Shown piece after piece: positions 9,488-21,249 of a stretch of 29,052 bases of DNA. The stretch covers positions 141,563-170,614 of the forward strand of contig NW_003546282.1 of NCBI RefSeq assembly GCF_000090795.2, in the 5' to 3' direction. The notes under the pieces are model-generated. The model searched no databases, was not told the DNA's origin, and saw only the letters and a list, made by a program, of their open reading frames with translations. The DNA is from Amphimedon queenslandica (Eukaryota > Porifera > Demospongiae > Haplosclerida > Niphatidae). Position 1 is the first letter of the stretch. Every line of letters starts with the position of its first letter. The position numbers were made by a program, and so were the translations under genes.

Positions 9488-11101
9488 ATGGAAAGCTGTA
9501 GTTGTCACAGAAAAAGGATTGATGAGAACAAGAGCAATAAAAAGGCCATCCTCAGGCTAGTGATTGCTTGTGTTATGGCTCTAATTTTCGTCATTGGAGA
9601 ATTTATAGGTGAGCCACTGAAAAGTTGTCATGTTCAGTTGATCACTTATAATCTTAGGTGGATACTTTTCTCATAGTCTTGCAATAATGACTGATGCTGC
9701 TCACATGCTGTCTGACTTTGCTAGTTTCTTAATTAGTTTGTTTTCTATTTGGATGGCAACAAGACCTCCTTCCAAACGAATGTCATTTGGTTGGTATAGA
9801 GCAGGTATGTAAGAGTGCATGAACTGAAGATTGAAAGTTGTGCCACGCATAATGCAGAGTTTTGTGGAAATCAATATCAAAGTCACTTATGACTGCCATA
9901 TATTATAGAGCAATGTAATTTTATCAGTGAGTACCTGTTATGTATATACATTGGTTTGCAGCCAATTAAGAACATAGGAATTGGCAGATTGTACCACAAA
10001 TTATCTTTTCTGTGTAATTATATTATACAGAGGTAATTGGAGCAGTTGCTTCTGTTTTTGTTATTTGGATCATCACTGGTGCACTGGTATATGAAGCAGT
10101 GAAAAGACTGATTCATGACGATGAAGTGATTGATGCTGATATAATGCTGATCACAGCCTGTGTTGGAGTCTTCTTCAATGTGTTGTAAGTATAATAATAG
10201 CTGTGCAGCATGCATGATGTATGTACTGATTGCTGTCACTGCTCAGCAACTATAACTTATCATTATTTTTACAGCATGTGCAGTGTTTTGCATCAACATC
10301 ATCACGAGAATGAGAATGGTGGCTCGTTGTCTTTGTTAGAAAATGAAGAAAATGACGAAAAAAATTGTTGGCAGAAATTTATTCCACGGTTAAGTAATAA
10401 TGAGAAAAAGGATAAATCAAGGGGAAAAAAGAAAAAAATTAGTAAAAATATCAATGTACGTGCTGCTTTTATTCATGTTATTGGTGATCTTATTCAAAGC
10501 ATTGGAATTCTAATTGCAGGATACATCATTAAGTTCTTTGTAAGCTGTATACTTGCCAGAAAATAGCTAATTTCCAATTTTTTTTATTGCAGCCTAAAAT
10601 GCATTTCATAGATTCAGTGTGCACCTTCATATTCTCAATCCTTGTCATCATATCAACATTCAGTGTACTGAGAGATGCTGTACTCGTACTAATGGAAGGT
10701 ATATGATGTGAAATGCCGTGTTGTCATTAATTTGTATAATACCAATTGTATTCATGATAGGTGTTCCATATAACATTGACACTGATGCAATAGAGAAAGC
10801 TCTCATGGATTTACCTGATGTGGCACTAGTTCACAATATTCATGTATGGTCATTGACTGTAGATAAAATAGCAATAGCAGTTCATATTGCAGTCGGTTAG
10901 TGTAATCCATACATTAATATTGAGTTCATTTCACTTGTTATTGGTGAAGGTAATAAATCTGATACTCAAAGTATATTAACAGATGCTTCAAATATACTAA
11001 AAACTGAGTATGGATTTTCAAGCATTACCATTCAAGTAGAACACTTTCAGAAAGAAATGGAGACTTGCGAAACTTGTCAAAAAATACCACAGTGGAAGTA
11101 A
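9488..11101 (+). CDS. ZnT/SLC30 zinc transporter, copy C, without His loop (7 exons, 359 aa)
   Basis: Third and most divergent exporter. Exons: 9488-9608, 9658-9804, 10031-10184, 10275-10539, 10593-10698, 10761-10895, 10950-11101; phases equal those of A and B. The N-terminus is very short ([10 protein letters not shown]), keeping only a CxCH motif before helix 1. Zinc-site pairs are present: H56/D60 (HMLSD) and H208/D212 (HVIGD). The loop between helices 4 and 5 keeps HQHHH but then turns acidic and later Lys-rich ([14 protein letters not shown]) instead of His-Gly repeats. The C-terminal domain has HNIHVWSLT and ETCETC near the end. Exon 2 is nearly identical in DNA to copy A while the other exons differ widely. 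Metal-site residues are intact, so transport is likely; zinc sensing by the loop may differ. Confidence 0.92.
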
Positions 11102-11133
11102 ATGCTTATATAATTATGCTGATGTTCGTAAAC

Positions 11134-11139
11134 AATAAA
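11134..11139 (+). terminator. Polyadenylation signal of ZnT C
   Basis: AATAAA 33 bp after the ZnT C stop. It lies in the 120-bp gap before the stop codon of RIC1, which is transcribed toward it, so the two 3'UTRs probably overlap. Confidence 0.55.
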
Positions 11140-11221
11140 AACTAATAAGATGATTTTTTGAAGATTTCAAATTTATAAATTATCATCATTAATAATTGCA
11201 AAAAGGAATATTTATAATAAT

Positions 11222-14200
11222 TCAGTTTATAACACAGCCTCCTGTCTCGTCCTGTTTCTGCTGTTGATGTGCAGTTTCTTGAGAAGGTGTATCAGTTTTG
11301 TTGCTGTTATTTTGCTTCAATATCTTTTTATTTGTCTCTGATGGTGAAGTAGGTTCTCCTCCTCCTTCTACTCCAGCACTCCCACCAGTAGATTCATGAT
11401 TCACTAGCAAATCAAGAGGATCACTGCCAACTCCTGTTCCAGCTTGTAGCTGTGCTTCACCAGGTGTCTTTTTCATATGATCTACTAATGATTGCTGCCA
11501 TTGGCAAAGGATTGGAGTGATGAGTGATAGGAAAGGCAGGTACCCAGGGCTATATAAGAAACCAAATAAAATAATGTAACAATTACTTAGTTTTTTGTTG
11601 TAATTACATGTACATGCATGGCTGTGATAGATCAAGTTATTTTGCATTTACATCACAGTAAATCAAAGCTAAAAGTTTACATATGAATTATTTGCAAGAA
11701 TAGCTTTCACTTATTCTTCTAATAAAAATAATAAATACATGTAAATGGTTGTCATTTCTTACCAATTGCTAGCTGCCCATTCACTAAGTGATGACACACC
11801 AGTCATTATCCTACTGTCAATACCGGATGGGAACACAACCCCCTCAATCCTCTCTTCATCCTCCAGTAGCTGCTGCATGTGAATAAACACGGTAGAGTCC
11901 TGGAGCAATATCCCTAATACTGCTGCCCATTCAATGCAATAAGACTGAATGCTAGCATCAACAAAGTATCGTATCTCTCTCTCTGATTGAACAGTTCTTG
12001 TCGACGTAGTCCACACTGTTGTCAATGAAACGTCCTCCTCCCATAGGCTTGGGTCATCGTCTACAGTTTCTACGATTGATTCAGAGTCGCAAACTTTGTC
12101 AGCTACAGAAAGAGAGAGGAAGAACATGTGAGAGCCAACAATTATACAATACTTACATGATGTAGGCTTGATAAAATTCTCTGAGCTACCAGTACCTAAT
12201 AATAATAACGGAGAGTAAAAATAAGGACTCCATTACTATTATTATTATCATAAAAATTTAAATTACAAAAAGATGATTGTATAGTTGAATATTTAATTAT
12301 TTTGTAATTGCAATTTGTGTGCTAATCTACAAAGGCCCAGGAATGAAGTTGCTCCAAATACTAAACGAACCTCCAGAGACTTTGGAAGGAGTTGAGCTCT
12401 GAAAGATGACCTCTTGGATTAACTGTTGCTCCATTTCAGCTTCTCCTTTTCCTTCTTCATTGACTGCTACCACCTCTACCTTCCCATTGGTTCCTGGAAT
12501 ATTCAGATCAGGGGGTCTGTTGGATCTCTTCAGACCCAATCTAGAAGAACTTTCAAGCGAGCTGTCAGGATTATCCTCTCTATCAGGAGTTACTCTAATC
12601 TGCTTGGGGTCCGATACGACAGGATAGTATCTCGTGTTGCTGCCCAGTCCACTGGGCGTGGCAATACTAGAGGGCGTGGTCAGGGTAGAGGAGGGAGGAA
12701 ACGGCCAATGAAACTGCTTGTGGAGGTCACACAGAACCTGAACATAGCTATCAATGCAGGCAGCTCTATGCCTGAGGAGAGAAAGAGAGGGAGAGAGGGA
12801 GAGAGAAAAAAAGGGAAACTAATAAATATATTAATTATAAACATTATTACAACCTTTCTTTGGCCATCCATTGTGGTATATCGAATTCTAAGTGAGCGGC
12901 AAAGAGCCCAAGGTCTGAGAGTGAGGCTGTTGTTAGTAGCTTGCGAGCGTGACGACAGAGAATGAGTTCTATAAAGAAATCCTCTTTAGTGTCAACATCC
13001 AATGCAAAATGAGGCCTGGGGACAGAAATGATGAAAAGTGGTACACGGTACATGTATAATAACAAGTAATCAAGATAATTTTAAAAATATAATTTGTACA
13101 TGAATATTATAAGCATTTTAAAAATCAATTTATAATAGTAACCTCTTTATAATTTTTCCCGATGAGTCGCAATAGTCTCCACTGATGCTAACCACGCCTG
13201 ATGGGTTACCGCTGCTAAGGTGATCCCGCGTTACCATAACAACAGATTGATCAAGGTCAGGAAGGTTAGAAACGGGAGACGAGAGAGCATTAGCTCCGAG
13301 AGAACTCGGACCTACGAGGGTGACAAATAAAACTGACCTCATATCTCAAGCAATGTATGTGTATGTGTCCATATTACTGATACTGTACCTGAGGGTTTCA
13401 ACGGCTTAGCACCGTACGGGGTTGATGGTGTTGGAAGAGAAGACACAGGAGAGAGAGGGGAGAGGTCACCAGGCCCTATAGATATATATATTGTGCTACA
13501 TAATAACAGGCACAAATAAAAATATTCTGCTCATGTAGTAGTGCTTAACAGAACTTAAAGTACCGTACATAGAATGGAGTTTAAGGTACATTTGTGTGAT
13601 GTGTGTATATATACATGTACATGTACATGTACCTATTCTTTTAAGGAATCTAACAAGATCTTTGGCTAGTTCCCACTGATTGTTATCAAGAGATGCATCA
13701 AGGAGACGTGTAGCTAACTATAATGATAGGCAATAAACATTAAAAAATAATAATAGAAGTCTTTCGCCTCCCCCCTCTCTCTCTCTCTCTTACATGTCTG
13801 CTGACAGCAGGTGGCTCGAGGTTTTGAATTATTATGAGATAAGAGGCAGCAGTTTTGAGTCTTGAATCAACCAAACAAACCTACCAGAAATAGAACATGC
13901 AGGTGTATAAATACAATGTACATATATCTATGGTACATGTACATGTACATGTACAACTGTAATGGAAAATAGTTTCATAAAATTAGAACTACATGTACAG
14001 GTACATGGAGGTGATTTCAGAGCCATAAAAAGCATTTTTAAATGATCATAACTCAAAAATTTGTGCTCAGAATCACCTCAAACTTTCTACACAGCATAAG
14101 GACATCAATGCGTATCAGAAAATATCATAAAAATTGGGGATGATTTTGGAGCCATTTTTTGGAAAAAACCATGGGCTATAGCCTTGGGTATTTTTCAGAA

Positions 14201-16880
14201 ATTTGATATTTTTTTAAAATGGCTGTAACTTGAAAAATTGAAGTCGGAATCACCTCAAACTTTCTATACAGCATAAGGAAATCAATATGTATCAGAAAAT
14301 GTAATAAAAATTGGGAGTGATTTCGGAGCCATTTTTCGGAAAAAACCATGGGCTATAGTACATGGATTTTTCCAGAATTTTGGCATTTTCTTAAAATGGC
14401 CATAACTTGAAAAATTGAAATCGGAATCACCTCAAACTTTCTACACAGCATAAGGACATCAATATGCATCAGAAAATTTAATAAAAATTTGGGGTGATTT
14501 CGGAGCCATTTTTTGGAAAAAACCATGGGCTATAGTACAGGGATTTTTTCAGAATTTTGGCATTTTCTTAAAATGGCCGTAACTTGAAAAATTGAAGTCG
14601 GAATCACCTCAAACTTTCTATACAGCATAAGGACATCAATACATATCAGAAAATGTAATAAAAATTTGGGGTGATTTCGGAGCCATTTTTCGGGAAAAAC
14701 CATGGGCTATAGCCTTGGGTATTTTTCAGAAATTTGGCGTTTTTTAAAAATGGCTGTAACTTGAAAAATTGAAGTCGGAATCATCTCAAACTTTCTACAC
14801 AGCATAAGAACATCAATATGTATCAGAAAATGTAATAAAAATTTGGAGTGATTTCGGAGCCATTTTTTGGAAAAAACCATGGGCTATAGTACATGGATTT
14901 TTCCAGAATTTTTCCATTTTCTTAAAATGGCCGTAACTTGAAAAATTGAAGTCGGAATCATCTCAAACTTTCTACACAGCATAAGAACTTCAATATGTAT
15001 CAGAAAATGTAATAAAAATTTGGGGTGATTTCGGAGCCATTTTTTGGAAAAAACCATGGGCTATAGTACATGGATTTTTCCAGAATTTTTGCATTTTCTT
15101 AAAATGGCCATAACTTGAAAAATTGAAGTCGGAATCATCTCAAACTTTCTACACAGCATAAGAACTTCAATATGTATCAGAAAATGTAATAAAAATTAGA
15201 GGTGATAAGCATGTATATGCATGATATCTCCTGAATATTGTGTTTTTTCAAAATTAGCCAGTTTAAAAAATGGTCATAATTTTTAATTTTTTCTCAAAAT
15301 CAGCTCAAATTTTCTATACAACAAATGTTCTCACTTCGAACAGGTCCTTGGGGTTACCCACGGCTGCAAAGAGGTAGTTCCACAGAGCTACCTCAGTCTT
15401 CCTAGCACAAGAACCAACCGTCTCAAAGAAATGAGGAAACTCCTTAATGAACTCAATAACTCTTGGTAATAATGCGTCTAAAAAAAGAGGGGGAGAAGGA
15501 ATGAAATTAAATAATAAAAATTTCAAAGAGGAAATCTTAAAAACGATGCATACATATTTCATTCTCGTGCTTTCATGCTTTGGTACCTGGTATGGGAATA
15601 GAACCTGGTGCCTCCTCCTCCAATATCTCGTGAAGCATCAGCTCAAGTATATGAGCGAAATAAGACAAATGAGCATGAGTCCGAGCTATTTGGAGGGCAT
15701 GGCTACCTAAACTGTAAGAAAAAAAAACACAAATTATGAATGTACATGTACATGCGCATTTATGTACACGTACATATCTATATTACATGTACATATCTAG
15801 TATTACATGTACATGTGCATGTGCATGTAACTTACTTTCTTTTTAATAATTGTCTTAGAATGTGATTCAAAAACAAACGAGTCTTTGTAAAAGATAAACG
15901 ATCATAAAAAAAGGACATTCAAAGTGATATCAACTCACAATTCTTCTAACATTAGTAGGTGGGAAGTAAAGGGGTGTGGTCAGCGAATGGTCGGCGTGAA
16001 GAGGTTCGTGTGACACGCCCACGATTATTGCTTCGGAGAAGAGAATGGTCTGAGGGAAAGAGGAGGAGGAGGGAAGAGTTAGCATTATCCTCTTGGACAG
16101 GAACGTGGGATGGGTCTCCCCACGGGGATACAGTGGAAGCCACACCTACAAATAAATTAATAATAAAATTAAAAACCGTAAATTCACTGATTTTATGATT
16201 TTATGTTGCTAATACATGTACATTAATTAATCATATCAATTTTTCTTTTTAATTAAAAAATTTTAAATTGACTAACTTTAATTCCCTGAGCTCCACATGC
16301 CACCCAAAGAGACTCCATCATGTGATTTGGTGACGTCATGTGGGTTTGGTCAATAGGCGGAGTCCAAATAGCCTCAACTGAAGGAGCAAGACTGACCGGA
16401 TTAGAGAACGACCATTGGATCTCATCGTCCTAGAAAAACAAACAATATTAAGTACAAGTATGACTAATATACAGTGTTTCTGGTATTAATTAACACAAGC
16501 AGTGAGAGTAGAGTAGATTTACATTGTATATAATGAGCATTTAATGAACATATAGTGTGTGTGTGTGTGTGTGTGTGTACCATAGATTCAGTATCAGTGG
16601 TAGGTTTCTCTCTCTGTATCATCACAACACGTCCACTTATGTTAAGTAATACACTATTCAACCTGTTCATGTCATCACCACCTTAGGGAGGGAGAGAAAG
16701 AGAGGGAGGGAAGAAAGGGGAATTAAATTAAAGAAGAACATGATACTTAAAGTTACCAGCGACAGGCTCTGCTCGTATTGTTGAAGGTACTATTGATACA
16801 AGACCTAGAACCCAGGGACGAGTTACGAAGGAGACAAACGACATCACATGTAATTTAACGATCGACAAAGAAGGAACTAC

Positions 16881-16917
<37 letters not shown>

Positions 16918-19271
16918 AAAATAAATACAAGAGATAAGAATAAAAAAGCACTACTATAATTCTTCATTTTAATTATTTATTACAAAAAATTATTACAATT
17001 ATTATTATTATTATTTCACACGTGTATACATTTATCTGTGTCATAAGAGATGCTCATATTATAGAGCGTCAGTGATAGATCCCTAGTTGCTATAAGTAGG
17101 TGTGGCCCCAGCACATTGAGTCTCACTGGAGATGATACAAGACGCAAAATATGAAGACAAGTTGACGTGTCGAGATTTCTGTGCACAGAAAAGAACCGAA
17201 CCTAATAAAAGAATTATTAAAATCACAAATATCAATATCAATATCAGAATCAATATTAATATCAGTATCAATACCAATGTCAACCAATATCAGTATCAAT
17301 ATCAGTATCAATATCAGTGTATTAATATCAGTATCAGTATCAATATCAGTATCAGTATCAATATCAGTATCAATGTTAATGCTGTTATACCTCATCATCA
17401 GTTCCATTGACACGACACGGAAACACAATGACGTCATCAAACCAACACAATCCTCCTCTACAGACCATACTCTGCTCCTGGAGCTCACTGCCAAACAGCT
17501 TCCATTTCCTTTTCTGTATCAAATACACAGCAAGGCCAGCTTTACCGGCAACTGCTACATAATCCCCTTTTGGACTAATGGCTGCATACTAACAGAAAAG
17601 AGAACAAACAATAATAATATACACTGTACATGTGATAGATGTACATGTACATGTGATAGGTGTACATGTGATAGGTGTACATGCACATTACCTGTAATGG
17701 CCAATTAAGCAACAAATAACTTGGTGGAACCTAAAATAACACAAAACCCACTATAACAGTATAACAATTAAGGCATTAAAATATACAAAAATGTACATAA
17801 TACATGTTTGCACATACATGTACATGTACATGTAAATGTGTTTGTGTGTGTAATACTTGAATAATCTTCCATAGGGGAACTCCTTCCATCTTAGTGAGCT
17901 CGTTGCTCCCGTTGCTATAGTAACCAGCCCTAAGGTTACTAGGGGGTGGGGAGAGAGGAGGAGAGAGGTAGAGTCGATCGGACGAGTGAAGGAAGAGCTG
18001 CTGGTGATTGGTCTATGGAACAAACAAAAGAACACAATTGAAGACTTGGATTGAAGACTTGTACATGTAGCCACATGTACATGTAGTTGTATAAGTGGAA
18101 CATGTACATGTACATGTATATTTAAGGAAGTAAAAACTTTGTCAATTGCTCAAGATTAAAATTTTGGTATGTGAAATTACAAATCTACTTACTGTACATG
18201 TACATGTACAAAATTATACTCAAAAACAATATTATGATGATTGACAATGTGTTACAGTGAATGTGTATTACCAATAGCAATCATACAATGTGTACATGTA
18301 CATGTACTGTAGTGCTTACTATGACAGGGTTATTGATAAAGGCACTCTTTACAAAGTTAATGACGACTAAGTGACTCCCGGCAATGAGGACTTTATTATC
18401 TGAGGTGGTATCAGTGGAATCCTCTCCTCCTTCAGCAGCTGGAGTGGAGTGGACAAGGTGAGCTTTGTACTGGTCAAAGAGCTGCTCACCGCGTGGCAGC
18501 AACCATAACTGATAAGTATCTATCGACCAGACCTTAATAGAGGGAGAGAGAGAGAGAGAGAGAGAGGGAAAAGAAGGAGAAAGAAAGAAAGTAAAATATA
18601 TGTACATGTATATGTAAATAAGCCAAAAAAGAATAAAAAGTGAGAAGAATGGAGAAGATATACTGTGTGTACATGTACATAGTGTAAATCTCACTAATGA
18701 TTGTAATAATGTTGATTGTGACCGAAATAATGGAGTAGGTGTACTATAAAATAAAATAAAATAAAAATAATATAGAAAAACTAATAATCTTAGGAGACTA
18801 ACCCTGGCTGATTGCCAAGAGAATGGAATAAAAGAGATCCAAAGACAGACCACATTGACAAACCGCCATTCTTCCAAGCCACAGCCAACACACTGTAATC
18901 GATAGGACTCCATTGAAGGCACTGTACTGCCCCTAACTGATACTGATCTGAGTCTGGGGAGAGAAAAAGGAATAATGGAGGAAAGTAGAAAGAAGTTTAA
19001 CAGAGCTTTATTTACATCACTAAGCAATAAACATGTACATGTATATGTACATACAGTAGTCTAAACTATAGTAATAGAAATCAGTAGAAAACCACTACTA
19101 CTTATCAACTGGTAGTACTGTACTAGTAGCTAGAGTGGGTTTAGTGTAGTAGTGTATGCTTACCAGCAAAGTGAAGCTTTGAGAGCTGAAGTGTGTTCAA
19201 TTTGTTCCATGCTCCTGAGGCATCATCAAGTGTATACGTATCAATCAAACCACTAGTAATAATAATAATAG

Positions 19272-19304
<33 letters not shown>

Positions 19305-20896
19305 CTTACTTGGCACGCCCACACACAATCAGATTATAACGAGGATTGATGGCAACACAGGTAGCATCAGTAGTCTCCTTTAGCCAAACTCCTTGAAGTG
19401 ACTATAGAGAAAATATTACAAATAAAATACATACACTGCATGTACTAACAACCATGACAGCAACAAACTTAAAGACAAAGATAGATAAGACATTATATGT
19501 ATGTACATGTACAAGTAGAATAGATTCAAGTAGAGTGTAGCATTACTTTTGGCTCAAATTTAGCCGATTTCCCAGTCACAAATGCCGTCTTCCCATTTGA
19601 TAAAACTATAGCAAAACCATGCAACTCGTTGGAACAAGATATATCAACTACTGACTGCAGCTCCCCTAACGGCTGGGCTAAGAAGAGAAAAGGAGAGAAA
19701 AAGGAAAATACAATTACAAATGTGTACATGAAACCATGAGTGAAATTGATTGAAAAATTTAAGCGTGACGAGAAAGAGAGAGAGAGAGAGAGAGAGAACT
19801 ACATGTACATGCATACCTCTAGACTCTGGATACAGGTCATTAGAAAAAGGTAATGAACTCAAGTATATTGAGAGATTAGCATCAAAGACACCACTCCAAC
19901 TAACACGATGAATTATACCAAGGTCACTACAAACCATCAGCTGCCCAACAAACGAACACATGACGCTAGTCAAACCGGATACCATGACCTCGTGAATCAG
20001 GTTCAACGAGACTTGCTCCAAAGGAGGGCCTTCGGAGGGTAAATCAAAACTGGGATTATTACGAGAACTAAATAAGGAGATCATGTGACGATCATGTGAT
20101 TAGAGAGAGAGAGAGAGCTTACAGTCCGTGTTCCTTGTACGCATAACGGCCTCCCGAGCTATTCGGATTGTAGATTATGTGAAGGAAATACAATAAACCG
20201 TTTGAAGTCTAAATAAAGAGAAAAAAGAGATGTTACCATGTACATGTACGCTAAATGTGTACACATGCACCTAAAACACTTGAACACTTCTAGTATATAC
20301 ATGTGTACAAACTAGAATACCATATAGTTGGTAAATTTGGAGGGACTAAATTTCGGTGATTGGCGGATTTTAATTTGGCGAATTTGTGGTCACGTGCCAT
20401 TGAGCATGCATATAATGGCTCAAAATGGTGGATTTTTATTTTGACGAATGGCTATCTAAACGCTAAATCTGCCAAATTTAATCCCTTCCAAAATTTCCCG
20501 CTATACAGTATAAAATGCCTCCCTCCCTCTCTCTCTCTGTTACACTCACTGAAATGGCTAGGCAGGATCCGTCGGGTTTAAGAACAGCACAAGAATTAAC
20601 TCCATGTCTCTTGATATTACCGGGAGATAGTTTGTATGAGCTCAGTAGAATATGCAACTAAAATAATAATAAAAGAATAATAATTATTATTATGATCATT
20701 GACCAAATAAGGAAGTCAAATCATGACCATGTGTCATAATGATGGTTACCCTAGAGTGCCAGACAGCAATTGAGTGCTCCCTCAGCTCAAAGATAAGGTT
20801 CTTTGTCCTGTTCCTGGCCGTCAGGAGTTGTAATGGAGCCCCACCAGTCCCTCCACGACCATCAAGAACCAAAGGCCAACCTACAGGATAATACAT
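11222..20896 (-). CDS. RIC1: RIC1 homologue, subunit of the RIC1-RGP1 RAB6 GEF (30 exons, 1492 aa)
   Basis: RIC1 with RGP1 activates RAB6 at the Golgi for retrograde transport. Exons, in gene order: 20896-20750, 20657-20550, 20208-20123, 20067-19817, 19677-19547, 19401-19310, 19252-19164, 18953-18803, 18743-18695, 18532-18320, 18012-17857, 17730-17692, 17588-17391, 17201-17030, 16879-16757, 16681-16581, 16429-16277, 16145-15939, 15882-15836, 15711-15587, 15477-15335, 13880-13794, 13717-13633, 13475-13389, 13311-13143, 13015-12854, 12771-12371, 12195-12157, 12102-11763, 11549-11222. All phases fit. The start MYYPVGWP matches MYFLSGWP of animal RIC1. The N-terminal half (to about 640) is the WD40-type part, with [16 protein letters not shown] and [13 protein letters not shown]. 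The RIC1 domain (about 725-985) has [34 protein letters not shown] and NPKDLFE. The C-terminus has [18 protein letters not shown] and CPGYLPFL. Human RIC1 is about 1420 aa. Exon 27's donor (GAG|GTTCGT) is the weakest call. Confidence 0.94.
13612..13632. repeat. ACATGT palindromic microsatellite (one of many in RIC1)
   Basis: Tandem (ACATGT)n, self-complementary. Similar short runs occur in other RIC1 introns and near their ends, e.g. 13933-13954, 15783-15828, 17637-17682, 17815-17833, 18079-18118, 18196-18210, 18291-18306 and 19029-19052. They are rare in the transporter half of the window. Confidence 0.8.
14001..15320. repeat. 177-bp satellite array in a RIC1 intron
   Basis: The anchor aatcacctca/aatcatctca starts at 14071, 14248, 14425, 14602, 14779, 14956 and 15133: six intervals of exactly 177 bp. 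A degenerate unit follows (aatcagctca near 15298), and a partial one precedes. Each unit has gtgatttcggagccattttt, aaaccatgggctatag and aaaatggccataacttg. The array fills most of the 1454-nt intron 13881-15334, whose splice sites flank coding exons of RIC1. No coding capacity. Confidence 0.93.
16556..16578. repeat. (GT)n microsatellite in RIC1 intron
   Basis: Dinucleotide run immediately next to the donor of RIC1 exon 16 (exon edge 16581), so on the gene strand it is (AC)n right after the GT. Confidence 0.8.
16882..16914. repeat. (GA)n microsatellite serving as polypyrimidine tract of a RIC1 acceptor
   Basis: On the RIC1 strand this is (CT)n directly before the acceptor of exon 15 (16879). 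A similar (CT)n at 18544-18567 lies about 11 bp upstream of the exon 10 acceptor (18532), and impure ones stand before exons 16 and 27. Confidence 0.8.
17228..17376. repeat. Imperfect AATATC/AGTATC hexanucleotide repeat
   Basis: About 150 bp of (ATCAAT/ATCAGT)n in the RIC1 intron 17202-17390. It creates long open frames on both strands made only of alternating I/N/S or I/D/T residues; these are not genes. Confidence 0.85.
19254..19304. repeat. (AAT)n microsatellite in RIC1 intron
   Basis: Trinucleotide repeat filling nearly the whole 57-nt intron between RIC1 exons 6 and 7 (19253-19309), leaving only the splice sites. Confidence 0.8.
20321..20512. mobile_element. Fold-back, MITE-like element in RIC1 intron 2
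   Basis: The sequence from about 20321 (ggtaaatttggagggacta, 20331) is an imperfect reverse complement of the sequence ending about 20512 (taatcccttccaaaatttcc). Arms are roughly 45 nt with a loop of about 100 nt. It fills most of the 341-nt intron 20209-20549. No coding capacity. Confidence 0.5.
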
Positions 20897-21249
20897 GATG
20901 GATAGATGATGAACTTATTCTATTTGACGCGCACCAAAATAGGCCACGCCCATTAAGTTTTAATAAACCATGCCTTTTTGCTAATTCATTTCAGCCTTTT
21001 CTTGTGTTTTTTCTGGTGGCTTTTCTTTTTGCATAATAATTAATGATTTTGATGATAATTATAATCCCACCTGCCTGCCCACATGAGATTGACCTTTAAA
21101 AAATTTTAAATCAATAGCTACTAAAAACTAAAAACGCTAATTCAATACAATACTAACTATACTAAAACAATACACAATACTAAACAATAACTAGAAACAA
21201 TACTAAAACACTGCTACTACTAAAAAACACTAAATATAATTAGTCCTGT
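20897..21249. other. Gap between the CP2 gene 3' end and RIC1 start
   Basis: A 353-bp gap on the shared minus-strand direction. The RIC1 promoter should lie here; a CCACGCCC box is near 20944. The part 21115-21230 is a degenerate repeat of aatactaaaac. No clear polyadenylation signal for the CP2 gene was found. Confidence 0.4.

Noticed and set aside
14001-15320. Tandem array as a possible CRISPR or ncRNA gene cluster
   Set aside because: Contiguous 177-bp units without spacers, AT-rich, no RNA promoter; best described as a satellite.
17083-17201. RIC1 exon 14 beginning at a nearer acceptor (gcacag at about 17184)
   Set aside because: That frame stops early. The acceptor at 17201 keeps phase 0 and gives the RIC1-like stretch [20 protein letters not shown].
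17123-17708. Long open frames on both strands across 17.1-17.7 kb
   Set aside because: They are produced by the AATATC-type hexanucleotide repeat and by RIC1 exon 13 in wrong frames; residues are simple I/D/T or I/S/N alternations.
18281-19027. Single 248-residue minus-strand frame
   Set aside because: It spans RIC1 exons and introns in mixed frames; the spliced model explains the real coding parts.
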